This document shows, one piece after another, positions 7,988 to 17,008 of a stretch of DNA of 64,000 nucleotides; within the stretch, counting starts at the first letter, position 1; the number at the start of each line of letters is the position of its first letter. The stretch is taken from NCBI RefSeq assembly GCF_001902145.1, contig NZ_MRST01000021.1, positions 1-64,000 of the forward strand. The letters are read 5' to 3'. This stretch comes from Pseudomonas fluorescens (GTDB taxonomy: Bacteria; Pseudomonadota; Gammaproteobacteria; Pseudomonadales; Pseudomonadaceae). Position numbers and translations under genes: made by a program. The notes under the pieces were generated by a model. That model was not told where the DNA came from. It saw nothing but the letters and a program-made list of their open reading frames with translations, and searched no databases.

Positions 7988-9028
7988 TCACATAATTCTA
8001 TTGTCAATAACGTTGATAGTTATGATTTTAGTTTGTACGTCTAAAAATTCGTATATTGCATGCCCTTTTTTTATCATTCCTATGTCCGACGAATACAGGG
8101 TGTCAGCGAAGGACGCTAATGCCACATGGTTTGCATCACTAGTCGCAGAGGTAAAGCGATGGCTGAGCTTTAAGTCGCTGTCATTACAGTAGCCAATTAC
8201 ATTTAATACGTTATATGCAGAAAGTATTTTGCTTGATGTGGGTATGCAGCCATCCAAGTTTGGTGGAATGTAATTTATTCCTAGGAAATCTTCAATTGAA
8301 AAGTTGTGCCCTCTATATCCGTCAAGAGCTTTGTGAAGGCTCCATATTTTTTCAATTATTTTTGGACCTTTAATGTTGTTGAGCTCTCGCGGTCCTATGC
8401 CAACCTTTGCTCTGTAAGTATTTATTATTGAGGCGTTGTCGTCGGTTTGGTAGTTTAACATCATTTTTGTCGAGAGCTCTTGAAGTGTTTTCTGGTGCTG
8501 AAGGGTTCTCGATATGTAATTCTTGAGCTGAGTTAATTGCTCGTTTGTTAGCGTGTCGGCATTCGACAATCCTTGCGTTAAATTTTCTAGAATCATCATG
8601 AAATCGGAGTTTTGTTGTCGGTCCAATTCTTCAATGCTCGGCAGAGACTTGTCCCCGTAGAATTTTCTCAGGGTGTTATTGGTTGCGGTGTATGTTTGGT
8701 TAATGATGTGTAGCTGGCCGCATAATCTGGCATATTGCTCAAATGGATCTGCATCTGAAATGATCGCATCATTGGTGCTTTGATGGTTTTCGTCTACGAA
8801 AATTTTGAAGTGCATTGCGTTCAATTTTTTAAGTACGTTTAAAAAATTATTCTCTTCTCCCTTGCTTCTATTAATTTCTCTAAGCGTTTCATCGGAGTAC
8901 ACTACTTGATGCTCTTCGAAAATCTTCTCGAAAGCGGATGTTTGGGGGTAGCGTAAAAAGTAGTTCAAGATATTGTGATCTAAGTATGCAGTTGGTTTTC
9001 CCGCATAGGGAGGTTTGGGTTTGATCAT
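7988..9028 (-). CDS. Unknown protein with PIN-like nuclease features
   Basis: A 346-residue protein in a clearly AT-rich stretch, so probably acquired separately. The ends resemble a PIN-type ribonuclease: an early AYLDHNIL (Asp17) and YSDETLREI (Glu51), and near the C-terminus TSDANHVALASFAD with Asp297, His300 and Asp308, then SSDIG (Asp314). These acidic residues would form the metal site. The middle 200 residues are helical and unrecognised. No antitoxin-like partner is adjacent. It sits among prophage cargo genes, where defence nucleases are common. The nuclease role is inferred from motifs only. Confidence 0.55.
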   Translation of the reverse strand: MIKPKPPYAGKPTAYLDHNILNYFLRYPQTSAFEKIFEEHQVVYSDETLREINRSKGEENNFLNVLKKLNAMHFKIFVDENHQSTNDAIISDADPFEQYARLCGQLHIINQTYTATNNTLRKFYGDKSLPSIEELDRQQNSDFMMILENLTQGLSNADTLTNEQLTQLKNYISRTLQHQKTLQELSTKMMLNYQTDDNASIINTYRAKVGIGPRELNNIKGPKIIEKIWSLHKALDGYRGHNFSIEDFLGINYIPPNLDGCIPTSSKILSAYNVLNVIGYCNDSDLKLSHRFTSATSDANHVALASFADTLYSSDIGMIKKGHAIYEFLDVQTKIITINVIDNRIM

Positions 9029-9098
9029 AGTGGGCTCAACGGTATGAATTTATGATAGCTTCAGACTAGCACCTTAGGCGTACGACAAGGAAAGTCTA

Positions 9099-9794
9099 AT
9101 GTTTCGAATGCTTGTGTTTTTGGTTGTGGCCCTTGGATCGGTTGCCAATGTGCATGCCGACAGCGTTTCCCCATGGGAGCCAGGCCAAGATATTGAGGCG
9201 TTTTACGCTGAGTACTGCCTGGAATCGAATCTCGAAAAGCACTTTTTCCCATCCCTTGATCCGAAACAGTTGGCAGGAATTACGCGACTCATTTCAGAGG
9301 TATTGTGGGCTGACATATCGGAGGATTTGGTAGGGCGTCAAGGTGCCTCCAAAAAGGTTCTTGATCGGATGAGGGCGTTGGGGCAACCCGTAGCCCCTTC
9401 ATTCACCCACATGCGCCAGCAGGCTGCTGAAGAGCCTATGCGCAGCAAATATGTGTATGCGTATAACATAAATGCGGACCAGCGAGATTATGCCGTTAAT
9501 GCGTTTAGAAAATTGGGTAAGAGCGACACTCGGCTAGGGGCAGCAATGGTGGCCGTACTTGAGTGTCGGATCATTCGCAATGTTAAAACCATGGATCCAT
9601 TCGTGGCCCAGCGGGTGGATCAGATTAAAGCTACATCACTTCCTAGAACGTCTACGCGCTTGAACAGCGCCGGATCACGTAACGGCTACTCTGACTCAGA
9701 CTGTAGCTGCGGTGGGGGAAATTTTTGTTACGGGCCTCGGGGTGGGCACTATTGCATTACATCGGGTGGTAAAAGGGCCTATGTGAAGTACTGA
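9099..9794 (+). CDS. Exported unknown protein with Cys-rich GPRGG C-terminal motif
   Basis: A 231-residue protein. A signal peptide (MFRMLVFLVVALGSVANVHA) predicts export to the periplasm or beyond. The centre is helical and unrecognised. The last 35 residues form a small Cys-rich module with CSCGGG, NFCYGPRGGHYC and a GGKRAYV ending. Similar GPRGG tails occur on several short phage and plasmid proteins, to my recollection. AAGGAAAG precedes the ATG. It is divergent from the PIN-like gene with 70 bp between them. The function is unknown. Confidence 0.6.
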   Translation: MFRMLVFLVVALGSVANVHADSVSPWEPGQDIEAFYAEYCLESNLEKHFFPSLDPKQLAGITRLISEVLWADISEDLVGRQGASKKVLDRMRALGQPVAPSFTHMRQQAAEEPMRSKYVYAYNINADQRDYAVNAFRKLGKSDTRLGAAMVAVLECRIIRNVKTMDPFVAQRVDQIKATSLPRTSTRLNSAGSRNGYSDSDCSCGGGNFCYGPRGGHYCITSGGKRAYVKY

Positions 9795-9901
9795 CAGATC
9801 TGTATCCCGTCCCCGTTCTTTCCAAAGGCACCACCTGGTTGAGTATTCGCTGGGTGGCGCCATGCTTTGAAGAAGTTATTCTGAATTACCTAAAATTTAA
9901 T

Positions 9902-10297
9902 TCAGCCCTTATGCTCGGCTACTTCTTTGTCATAGTCGCCCCAGCTTGCAAAGCCAATAGGGCGTTTCGGAGCTTCAGGATGGGAACGTTTCTGCTTTAC
10001 CAGCATTACACTGATTTGCGTCACATGCTGAATTAGCTCAATCGGGGATCCATCGGCCTTTTCTCCATAAAAACGGATGAGTGAGGGATTGAAATAGCCT
10101 ATACCGGTGAAGCTGAACGTTACCTCTCTCCCGAAACTAACCAGTTGCCCACCCACCTCGTACTCATCGTCCAATTCCCGGTGGAAATCGTTCACCATTT
10201 CAATTAGCCGCCAGTAAAATTCACTTGCGCTGTTTGGGTCGGTGGGTGGGGTCATTAATTCGACCATGGATGCATAGCGATTCAGCTCTACGTTCAT
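9902..10297 (-). CDS. Conserved unknown protein (DUF6173-like)
   Basis: The start is set at the Met beginning MNVELNRYASM, preceded by AAAGGTGATCTT on this strand; the longest frame reaches 10351. The 131-residue product contains FYGEKADGSPIELIQHVTQISVML and an IGFASW ending. That resembles a widespread phage- and plasmid-associated family of unknown function that I know as DUF6173. No catalytic motif is evident. It lies downstream of the 677-residue unknown gene on the same strand, 182 bp away. Confidence 0.6.
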   Translation of the reverse strand: MNVELNRYASMVELMTPPTDPNSASEFYWRLIEMVNDFHRELDDEYEVGGQLVSFGREVTFSFTGIGYFNPSLIRFYGEKADGSPIELIQHVTQISVMLVKQKRSHPEAPKRPIGFASWGDYDKEVAEHKG

Positions 10298-10479
10298 AAG
10301 ATCACCTTTATTAGTGGATAGAGGACAACTAAGGATACTCATTGTTGGCAAGTAAGATTTGGAATCTGCATCGCTGATGTTGTTCGCTTTGTGACTTCTG
10401 AATCACTGGGGTGGGCAAGTTCCTACTCGCCCATGGTTGCAGAATTCTGATATCAAGTAATTTTGCCAGCGTTACCATT

Positions 10480-12513
10480 TCAGTAGGGATTAAGCTTTTC
10501 AAGCCCTGCCAACCAGTCGTCCCATGTGTCTACGCCTTTGGCCAGCTCGATCATTTGCTCAATGTCGATCCCTCGGTTCAGTCCCTTTGAGACCTGCTGG
10601 TCCAGCCAAGCGCTTTTTAGGTTCACCAATCGCTTGCGGAGAATTCCAGCGAGGTAGCTACGGCGTGTGGCCAGGGTGCCCTGCTGCTGAACCATATGAA
10701 GTGCAAGGGCATCAACGACGTCAGTTCCCAAGGTCGTGTTTGAAACTTTGGCCAATGAGCGCAACTCCACAAGTAGGCTGGGAGCCCCGTATCGTTTTGT
10801 CAGTGCACTGATCCGTTTAAGCCCCACTTCATTGAGGCGGTGGGACCTCAGACTCAGGATTTCATTGATGCCGGCGACGACCGTCTCCTCTGCTGCCGCA
10901 ACTGGGGTCGCCCGGCCGATCTCCAGGGACAGCCTGTCGAGTTGTGACTGCAAATAAACCAGCTGTGAGCCGCTGGCACTGACCACAGAAGCCCGGATTG
11001 ATTCCAGGTGTTCAAGCACGCCTTCTGGCAAATCACTGCCCATCAGTCGCCTTTCAAAATTGAATGCGACTACGCCCTCAGGCCTTCGGACTAACCCCCA
11101 CTCGGTGAGTACACGAATGTAACTATCCTTGGCGTCACCGGTGAGGTCAGCAGCCCTGGCAGTCAAAGCATCTGCAATACCCCGCTTAAACAAAGGTTCC
11201 AAGTCCGGTGCGAACTCAGGATCAAGCAAACCGCAGTACGGTGAATCAGCTGTGGCCTCATCAAAGATGTATTGCGTCAGGGCTTGGTCATCAAGCTGAT
11301 CAAGAGGAAGGTCATCGTTCATAAGCGTGAAGTTGGCCGAGGTCGGCTTACGATTGAACAGTTCACAAAAATAGGGGGTCAAGGGTTTCAGGTCGAAGCA
11401 ACCCATGTAGGAAGCGTCCACAAGAATTTCGTCGCGGAGGTCCCCCGCCGGCAGTAGTGGAACGATCCGAGTCGCCCATTCAGCTAAAAGCGAGTGAGGG
11501 GCTCTCCAAGTACCAGTATCCCATCTCCGCCATGTGATTTTTAACAGGCGCTCATGTATGACCATATCCCAGCCGAGGTTTGGGCCCTCAGCATTTTGTA
11601 GCTTCGTAATCGAGACCAACAAAGCGTTGGCGTTGCCGCTATTCATCGCTTCCAGCACTTGAATCTCTGGCAGCTCCATGGCGACTTCACGAAGTGGGTC
11701 CGGCAGCTCCTCAATCAGTTCCAGATCACACGCTTGAATCGCAGCCATGGCGACCGTAGCAGCAAGGTTTGGATGCCCATCGAACCGAGCGCACAATACT
11801 GAAATCACCTCCCGAGCGACCCCCGTATTCCCAACCAGCACCGCTGCCGTAAATACAAAACCGAGCACTGGACACTCCGTCAGATCCATTTGCTCGATCA
11901 GTTCGTTGAGCGACCGAGTGTCGGTTTGATGGATGCTTACCTGACGGGCCATGGCGAACGCCTCCATGCAATCAGCGTACGGCTTGGACATTTCCTTGAG
12001 TGCGGTGACGGCCTTAGCACAGCTTGCTGGGTAAAGGGGTAGCCCTTCTGTGCGATTCAAACGCATGGACACAGCAACGTAGATCGCCGATGACAACAAC
12101 TGGATGGCGAATGGAAGTTCGTCCTTGCGCGCCAGCACGCTATCCACAAGGTCAACGATCGTTTTATCACTAGCCCCGGAGTTGAAAATTGTCATGGCAA
12201 ATGCGCGGAGTTCCATGGCAATGCCGTCTTCAGTGGTCAAATCTACGCCATCGCCTAGGGTTGCCCAGGCTGCCTCGTTACCGAGCGCCCATAGCGCGAA
12301 AGACATTTTTTCTCTTAATGGTCGAGCTGGGCCATCAATGCGCTGGTAGACGGCCAGAGCCTCTTCAAAATTTTGTCCAAGTAGCAGTCGGTCACCATCA
12401 GCTTCAATCGAAGTGCCCTGCACATCAAAGTCGCTGAATCGGCCCCGCATGATTTGTCCCGTCGTCAGGGTGTTCTCCACCGTGATTTTGGTGTGAGCTT
12501 CAGCAGATCCCAT
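10480..12513 (-). CDS. Large helical-repeat protein of unknown function
   Basis: A 677-residue protein with no signal peptide or membrane segment. It is almost entirely helical. The region around residues 45-130 (FEEALAVYQRIDGPARPLREKM) has TPR-like spacing, and Leu/Ala-rich helices follow to the end, suggesting a solenoid scaffold. I see no enzyme motif. GGAG sits before the ATG on this strand. Its position among prophage cargo between umuDC and the attachment site would fit a defence or host-interaction role, but nothing in the protein proves that. Confidence 0.55.
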   Translation of the reverse strand: MGSAEAHTKITVENTLTTGQIMRGRFSDFDVQGTSIEADGDRLLLGQNFEEALAVYQRIDGPARPLREKMSFALWALGNEAAWATLGDGVDLTTEDGIAMELRAFAMTIFNSGASDKTIVDLVDSVLARKDELPFAIQLLSSAIYVAVSMRLNRTEGLPLYPASCAKAVTALKEMSKPYADCMEAFAMARQVSIHQTDTRSLNELIEQMDLTECPVLGFVFTAAVLVGNTGVAREVISVLCARFDGHPNLAATVAMAAIQACDLELIEELPDPLREVAMELPEIQVLEAMNSGNANALLVSITKLQNAEGPNLGWDMVIHERLLKITWRRWDTGTWRAPHSLLAEWATRIVPLLPAGDLRDEILVDASYMGCFDLKPLTPYFCELFNRKPTSANFTLMNDDLPLDQLDDQALTQYIFDEATADSPYCGLLDPEFAPDLEPLFKRGIADALTARAADLTGDAKDSYIRVLTEWGLVRRPEGVVAFNFERRLMGSDLPEGVLEHLESIRASVVSASGSQLVYLQSQLDRLSLEIGRATPVAAAEETVVAGINEILSLRSHRLNEVGLKRISALTKRYGAPSLLVELRSLAKVSNTTLGTDVVDALALHMVQQQGTLATRRSYLAGILRKRLVNLKSAWLDQQVSKGLNRGIDIEQMIELAKGVDTWDDWLAGLEKLNPY

Positions 12514-12837
12514 CAGGTTCTCCAGTCAAAGTCAGCTTTCATCAGAATTAGTGAAACGATGCCGCCGCGATTTTATGGGCTTTCGAGTTGGTCGGCGGTC
12601 GTCCAAAATCGCTGACCTGGCGACAGGCGAAGGGTGACGAATGAAGGATAAAAAAACACCGCAGCCGTCGACAGCCCCACTAGCATGAGGCGTTGAGGTC
12701 AGTGGTGAATAGCCCCTAGCTTCGTAGAAACATCCGACTGACTCCTTTTGGCCGATTGCTGTCCGTCAGCGCGCATTAGACTGCCCATCATAAGGATTAC
12801 CTGGGACGATCCTGCAGTCGCCTCAGGAAGCTGATGC
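12514..12837. other. Intergenic stretch, nothing recognised
   Basis: About 320 bp between two minus-strand unknown genes. I see no gene, strong hairpin or repeat here. Confidence 0.5.
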
Positions 12838-13053
12838 CTAGCCGAGATTTGTACCTCTGAGTTTGGCCAAGCCCTGTTTAATGTGGCCGGCGTTTTCCCC
12901 GATAGCTTCCAAAGCTCCACGAATATTGTCGCCTACCTTTGGCGCAGCGCTCTGTTCCACCCATAGCGTCAGTTCCATTACCGCCGCCTCCAAGGCGAGC
13001 TGATTCTCATAGATCCTTTCCAATACATCGGGTAGTGAGTAATCACCTGACAT
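12838..13053 (-). CDS. Small conserved unknown protein
   Basis: A 71-residue acidic helical protein starting MSGDYSLPDVLERIYENQ. It has two helical halves and no membrane segment, Cys cluster or helix-turn-helix. AAAGGAGT lies a few bases before the ATG on this strand. It is the last gene before the attachment site. Phage integrase or excisionase genes often sit here, but it resembles neither. Confidence 0.6.
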   Translation of the reverse strand: MSGDYSLPDVLERIYENQLALEAAVMELTLWVEQSAAPKVGDNIRGALEAIGENAGHIKQGLAKLRGTNLG

Positions 13054-13109
13054 GGGGCCGACTCCTTTGGAGAAAGTCTAAGCATAGCAGCGGGAGTGTT
13101 GAAGAGATT

Positions 13110-13137
13110 TAGGGCAAAATTAGGGCATATCTAGGGC
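13110..13137. promoter_or_regulatory. Three TAGGGC direct repeats at 11-bp spacing
   Basis: TAGGGC occurs at 13110, 13121 and 13132, exactly 11 bp apart, so all face the same side of the helix. They lie about 85-110 bp from the tRNA-derived attachment core. This spacing is typical of arm-type integrase or excisionase binding sites. Confidence 0.5.
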
Positions 13138-13221
13138 CGCCATAGACCGCAGGGCACCATGAATAAAGGTTGAAAGCTCCGTATTTTCTGGCCTTAGGCG
13201 GTATACAGGGCCGTAAGAAGG

Positions 13222-13246
13222 GGTTCGAATCCCTATCTCTCCGCCA
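13222..13246 (+). other. tRNA-Ser 3' end fragment, probable attachment site (attR)
   Basis: The sequence GGTTCGAATCCCTATCTCTCCGCCA, given here as positions, is a T-loop, T-stem 3' side, acceptor 3' strand TCTCTCC, discriminator G and CCA. This fits bacterial tRNA-Ser, which has G at the discriminator. The 5' side of the T stem no longer pairs fully and no tRNA body lies upstream, so only the 3' end is present. This is what integration into a tRNA gene leaves at the far end of an island. The intact gene and integrase would lie beyond the left window edge. Confidence 0.75.
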
Positions 13247-13256
13247 TTTTTTACTT

Positions 13257-13284
13257 AAAAGCCCCGTTTTTACGGGGCTTTTTT
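13257..13284 (+). terminator. Strong intrinsic terminator behind the tRNA fragment
   Basis: A 10-bp perfect stem (AAAAGCCCCG / CGGGGCTTTT) with a 6-nt loop and a run of six T residues. It is probably the original terminator of the tRNA gene, now separated from it by the inserted element. Confidence 0.9.
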
Positions 13285-13480
13285 GTGTCTGACTGTTTGT
13301 GTTCCCCCATTCGGATTTTGGAAAGGTGTCCTTGTCGTCAGGTCGTTCACGAGGGGGTGCTTTTCCACTTGGCAATCTACGCTGGCGCTTGGTAAGCGTC
13401 CGGGCATCCCGCCTTGCGCCACTAAGCGGGTTGCCACCGATGCGCATAGGTATCTACACAACTTTATGGCGACGCTGGAC

Positions 13481-13576
13481 CTGTGGCGAGGGAGCTTGCT
13501 CCCGTGACGGCCTGACAACCGACGCTTATCTACCTGACACACCTCGATCAAACTGTGGGAGCTGGCTTGCGAAGAC
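13481..13576. repeat. REP-like elements downstream of ispG
   Basis: CTGTGGCGAGGGAGCTTGCTCC (13481-13502) and AACTGTGGGAGCTGGCTTGC (13551-13570) are Pseudomonas REP-type sequences with self-complementary cores. They separate the island end from the terpenoid operon. Confidence 0.65.
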
Positions 13577-13601
13577 TGCAAAGGGGCCAGCACATTCGAT
13601 A

Positions 13602-14891
13602 CTAATGTGATTTTTGCAGGATCAAATCAGTGGGCTCGAGCAGTGCCAGCAGCCTTGACCTGGCTTGTGGATTGGCGCCGTATCGGGCCGCCACATAGGC
13701 GTCGAGCAATTGGGTGAACTCTTTCGCAATGCCGCTGCCCTTGAGCGTCATGACCCGCTCACCGTCCATGTAGACCGGCGCCGAAGGGTGTTCGCCTGCC
13801 CCGGGAAGCGAGATGCCGATATCGGCCAGTCGGCTCTCGCCCGGACCGTTGACGACGCACCCCATGACGGCGACATGCATCTGTTCGACACCGGGGAATT
13901 GTGTTTTCCAGTCGGGCAACCGGGCATGGAGGAAGTTCTCGATCTGCTGTGCCAGCTCCTGGAAAAAACTGCTGGTGGTACGCCCGCAACCAGGACAGGC
14001 CACCACCGTCGGAGTAAAGGCCCGTAAGCCCATGGTCTGCAAGATCTGCTGGGCCACCTGCACTTCGCGGGTGCGGTCGCCATTGGGCTCGGGAGTAAGG
14101 GAGATTCGCAGCGTGTCGCCGATACCTTCCTGCAACAGTACTGCCAGTGCCGTGGACGAGGCGACGATACCCTTGGAGCCCATGCCGGCCTCGGTCAGCC
14201 CCAGGTGCAGCGCAAAATCGCAACGCCCGGCAAGGTTGCGGTACACCGCAATCAAATCCTGCACATGGCTGACTTTGGCCGACAGGATAATCCGGTCCGC
14301 TGGCAAGCCGACTTCGATGGCGCGCCGGGCATTTTCCAATGCCGACACCACCAATGCCTCGCGCATGACGGCATCGGCCGCCAACGGCGACGCCATCGCT
14401 GCGTTGACGTCCATCATCCGTGCCAGCAGGTCCGGGTCCAGGCTGCCCCAGTTGACGCCAATCCGTATCGGTTTGTCATAGCGGCAGGCAACCTCGATCA
14501 TGCTGCAGAACTGTTCGTCACGCTTGGCGCCCTTGCCTACATTACCGGGGTTGATGCGGTATTTGGCCAATGCCTCGGCGCATGCGGGATAGGCGGCCAG
14601 CAAGCGATGGCCGTTGAAGTGAAAGTCTCCCACCAGCGGTACATTGATATTGCGCTTGTCCAGATGCTCTCGAATATTGGCCACCTGGGCCGGGGCGTCG
14701 TGGCTGTTGACCGTGATACGAACCAGTTCTGCGCCCGCCAAAGCCAGGCTTTCGACCTGCCGAGCCGTGGCGAGCGCGTCGGCGGTATCGGTGTTGGTCA
14801 TGGCTTGCACGACAATGGGGCCCTGGCTGCCCACGGTGACCGGGCCGATGGCAACTTGGCGGGTCGTGCGCCGAACGATGGTATTGATCAT
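13602..14891 (-). CDS. ispG: IspG (GcpE), HMBPP synthase, operon-borne copy
   Basis: The 429-residue enzyme converts methylerythritol cyclodiphosphate to HMBPP, the second-last step of the MEP isoprenoid pathway. It starts with the typical [27 protein letters not shown]. It has the iron-sulfur cluster segment [17 protein letters not shown] and the later [10 protein letters not shown] motif. It lies 26 bp after ispH at the end of the terpenoid operon. Pseudomonads carry an essential ispG elsewhere, so this is probably a dedicated second copy that relieves a flux bottleneck. Confidence 0.95.
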   Translation of the reverse strand: MINTIVRRTTRQVAIGPVTVGSQGPIVVQAMTNTDTADALATARQVESLALAGAELVRITVNSHDAPAQVANIREHLDKRNINVPLVGDFHFNGHRLLAAYPACAEALAKYRINPGNVGKGAKRDEQFCSMIEVACRYDKPIRIGVNWGSLDPDLLARMMDVNAAMASPLAADAVMREALVVSALENARRAIEVGLPADRIILSAKVSHVQDLIAVYRNLAGRCDFALHLGLTEAGMGSKGIVASSTALAVLLQEGIGDTLRISLTPEPNGDRTREVQVAQQILQTMGLRAFTPTVVACPGCGRTTSSFFQELAQQIENFLHARLPDWKTQFPGVEQMHVAVMGCVVNGPGESRLADIGISLPGAGEHPSAPVYMDGERVMTLKGSGIAKEFTQLLDAYVAARYGANPQARSRLLALLEPTDLILQKSH

Positions 14892-14917
14892 GTATCCGAC
14901 TCCTGAGTAGTCGCACC

Positions 14918-15847
14918 TTACTGACGGGCAATCAGCCCGTCGGGAAGACGAAAGTGAACATGCTCTTCGCGTCCTGGCAGGTTCTCGATCTCGAGGGGAA
15001 AGATCCTTTTCAAGGTATCGAGTACGTCTTCGATCATGGCCTCGGGCGTAGACGCGCCGGCCGTAATGCCGATGCTCGATTTATCATCGAACCAGCCCCT
15101 GCGCACCGAACCGCCGTCGGCGATGAGGTAGCTGGGTGTTCCGGCCTCTTCGGCAATGTCGCGCAATGTCACGGAGTTGGCGCTTTTGGGGCTACCAATG
15201 ACCAGCACGACATCGACCTTTCGGCACAGTTCACGCACAGCGGTCTGGCGATTCTGCACGGCATAGCAAATATCCCGCGTGTCGGGCCCAATGATTTTCG
15301 GATAGCGCCGCTTGAGCATTTCGACCAGCGAATGGGTGTCGTCGACGCTGAGAGTGGTTTGGGTGATATAAGCCAATGAGGTGTCTTGTGCAAACGTCAG
15401 GGCCGCGACTTGCGCCTCGGTTCGTATCACGACGACCGGGGCGGGAATCTGCCCCAGGGTACCGATCACCTCAGGATGGTCCGGCTCGCCAATCAGGATC
15501 ACCTGGTATCCCCTGGCTGCGTACTGGCGTCCCTGGTTATGTACCTTACTGACCAGCGGGCAGGTGGCGTCCAGCACTTGCAGACCCTGGTGACGCGCCT
15601 GGTCTTCAACGTCCTTGCCCACCCCATGAGCGCTGAATATCGTCACCGCGCTTCGTGGTATTTCATCCAGCTCTTCGACGAACAACGCTCCCTTGTCCCG
15701 CAGGTCCTGGACCACGTGTTGGTTATGAACGATTTCGTGGCGCACATAGACCGGTGCGCCAAATTGCTCTAGGGCCAGCTCGACGGTTTCAACGGCGCGA
15801 ATGACGCCGGCGCAAAAGCCCCGGGGTTGGGCAAGGACGATTTTCAT
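14918..15847 (-). CDS. ispH: IspH (LytB), HMBPP reductase, operon-borne copy
   Basis: A 309-residue enzyme that reduces HMBPP to IPP and DMAPP. The three cluster-binding cysteines are in [19 protein letters not shown] and [14 protein letters not shown] and TQTTLS, which contact the substrate, are intact. Length is normal. It follows the terpene cyclase gene by 15 bp and precedes ispG. It is expected to duplicate the housekeeping ispH found elsewhere in pseudomonads. IspG and IspH both need electrons from shared carriers, not encoded here. Confidence 0.95.
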   Translation of the reverse strand: MKIVLAQPRGFCAGVIRAVETVELALEQFGAPVYVRHEIVHNQHVVQDLRDKGALFVEELDEIPRSAVTIFSAHGVGKDVEDQARHQGLQVLDATCPLVSKVHNQGRQYAARGYQVILIGEPDHPEVIGTLGQIPAPVVVIRTEAQVAALTFAQDTSLAYITQTTLSVDDTHSLVEMLKRRYPKIIGPDTRDICYAVQNRQTAVRELCRKVDVVLVIGSPKSANSVTLRDIAEEAGTPSYLIADGGSVRRGWFDDKSSIGITAGASTPEAMIEDVLDTLKRIFPLEIENLPGREEHVHFRLPDGLIARQ

Positions 15848-15862
15848 GGCAGTTCCTCATGG

Positions 15863-17008
15863 TCACCCGTTGCTTGTTTGATGGGGTGCGTGAGGTTGCC
15901 GCGCGGGGTCGTATTCCCAGAACCATCTCAATGCATCTATCTCGATGGGTTTTGTATTCTGGAAAGATTCCAGGGGTTGTGGCTGCGTCAAGGCTCCCCC
16001 TTCAAAGGCGCTGTCATCTGTATTGCCACTCATTGATTTATAACGTCGAGTATTTTGTGACCAGACAGTCGCACCGACGTAGTAACGCACGACGGATTCG
16101 ATGTAGGCCTTCACACCCTCCGAAGCGTCTTTTTCTACTTCTTTCCTCAGCCGCACAAATAGGCCCAGCAAACGTAGGCGCATCTCCTGATATTCATCAA
16201 TGGCCGCTTCGAATGTGCAGTCGCGTTCGCGCATCAGAACACGGATCAGGTTGTGCTCTTTGTAATTCGAACCCCGTACCATTTCCTTCAGATAGGCATG
16301 GGGTTCGGTTTCCCAAGCCATTAAGTGCCCCAGCATTTCGAACAGTGCCCGTACCCGACGATCCTCATAACTTCTTTGAGAAATGTCCACGTTGGCAATC
16401 ACGTGCCCCAGCGTAGGGAATGACCAGGCGCCGCCGCCGGTCAATCGCATGGAAATGTAGTCGTTAACCGAAGGTACCGGATTAATGGCTTTCCACATTT
16501 CAGCCATCATGTAGATACGCATGGATTCGACAAAGCGCGCGGTTTGCTCCGGCTTGGCAAACTTATCAAGGCGAATACGCAGGTCACGGGCCGCCAGGGC
16601 ATAACGGTCTTGCGAAAGCTTGTATTCTGGCGATTCGAACTGACGCCATATTTCGGCCGAGGCCTGGATGAATTTGCCCGGATCGCTGGAAATAGGCCCT
16701 TCATCGCAATATTCGTCGTCATAAGCAAAAGCCCACATACAAAAATCGATACCCACCTGCAGCAGTTCCTCACTCCCGACGGGGTACATCATCGAACCTA
16801 ACCAACTGCAATGAATATTGGCCTGACGTGTGCGTTGTTCATCGTTTGGATAAAGTTCGAAGTGATCGGCATAAGCACGGGTGGCTTGTTCAAAGGGGTG
16901 CTTGTCGTAAGCATCCGAATCCAGATAAGAGTCCGGAGCGTCCACCGCGAAACTTGGATGAATCGCAAATGTGAACGGTTGGAGAAGGGAGGGAAGTTTT
17001 AGGCTCAT
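15863..17008 (-). CDS. Bacterial terpene cyclase with altered second metal motif
   Basis: The start at 17008 (MSLKLPSLL) overlaps the upstream stop as ATGA. The 381-residue class I terpene synthase has the aspartate-rich motif DDEYCDE (97-103), the helix G-type segment WKAINPVPSVNDYISMR (172-188) and the C-terminal SQNTRRY with Arg322-Tyr323. The second metal site, usually NDxxSxxxE, reads N253-LIR-V257-LMR-E261, so the Ser is Val and the following Asp is Leu. It should cyclise a farnesyl-type or methylated prenyl diphosphate. The product cannot be predicted. Lower GC than its neighbours suggests separate ancestry. Confidence 0.85.
   Translation of the reverse strand: MSLKLPSLLQPFTFAIHPSFAVDAPDSYLDSDAYDKHPFEQATRAYADHFELYPNDEQRTRQANIHCSWLGSMMYPVGSEELLQVGIDFCMWAFAYDDEYCDEGPISSDPGKFIQASAEIWRQFESPEYKLSQDRYALAARDLRIRLDKFAKPEQTARFVESMRIYMMAEMWKAINPVPSVNDYISMRLTGGGAWSFPTLGHVIANVDISQRSYEDRRVRALFEMLGHLMAWETEPHAYLKEMVRGSNYKEHNLIRVLMRERDCTFEAAIDEYQEMRLRLLGLFVRLRKEVEKDASEGVKAYIESVVRYYVGATVWSQNTRRYKSMSGNTDDSAFEGGALTQPQPLESFQNTKPIEIDALRWFWEYDPARQPHAPHQTSNG

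Noticed and set aside
13109..13610. Several frames between the attachment site and ispG
   Set aside because: They cross the tRNA fragment, terminator and REP sequences and have no family match.
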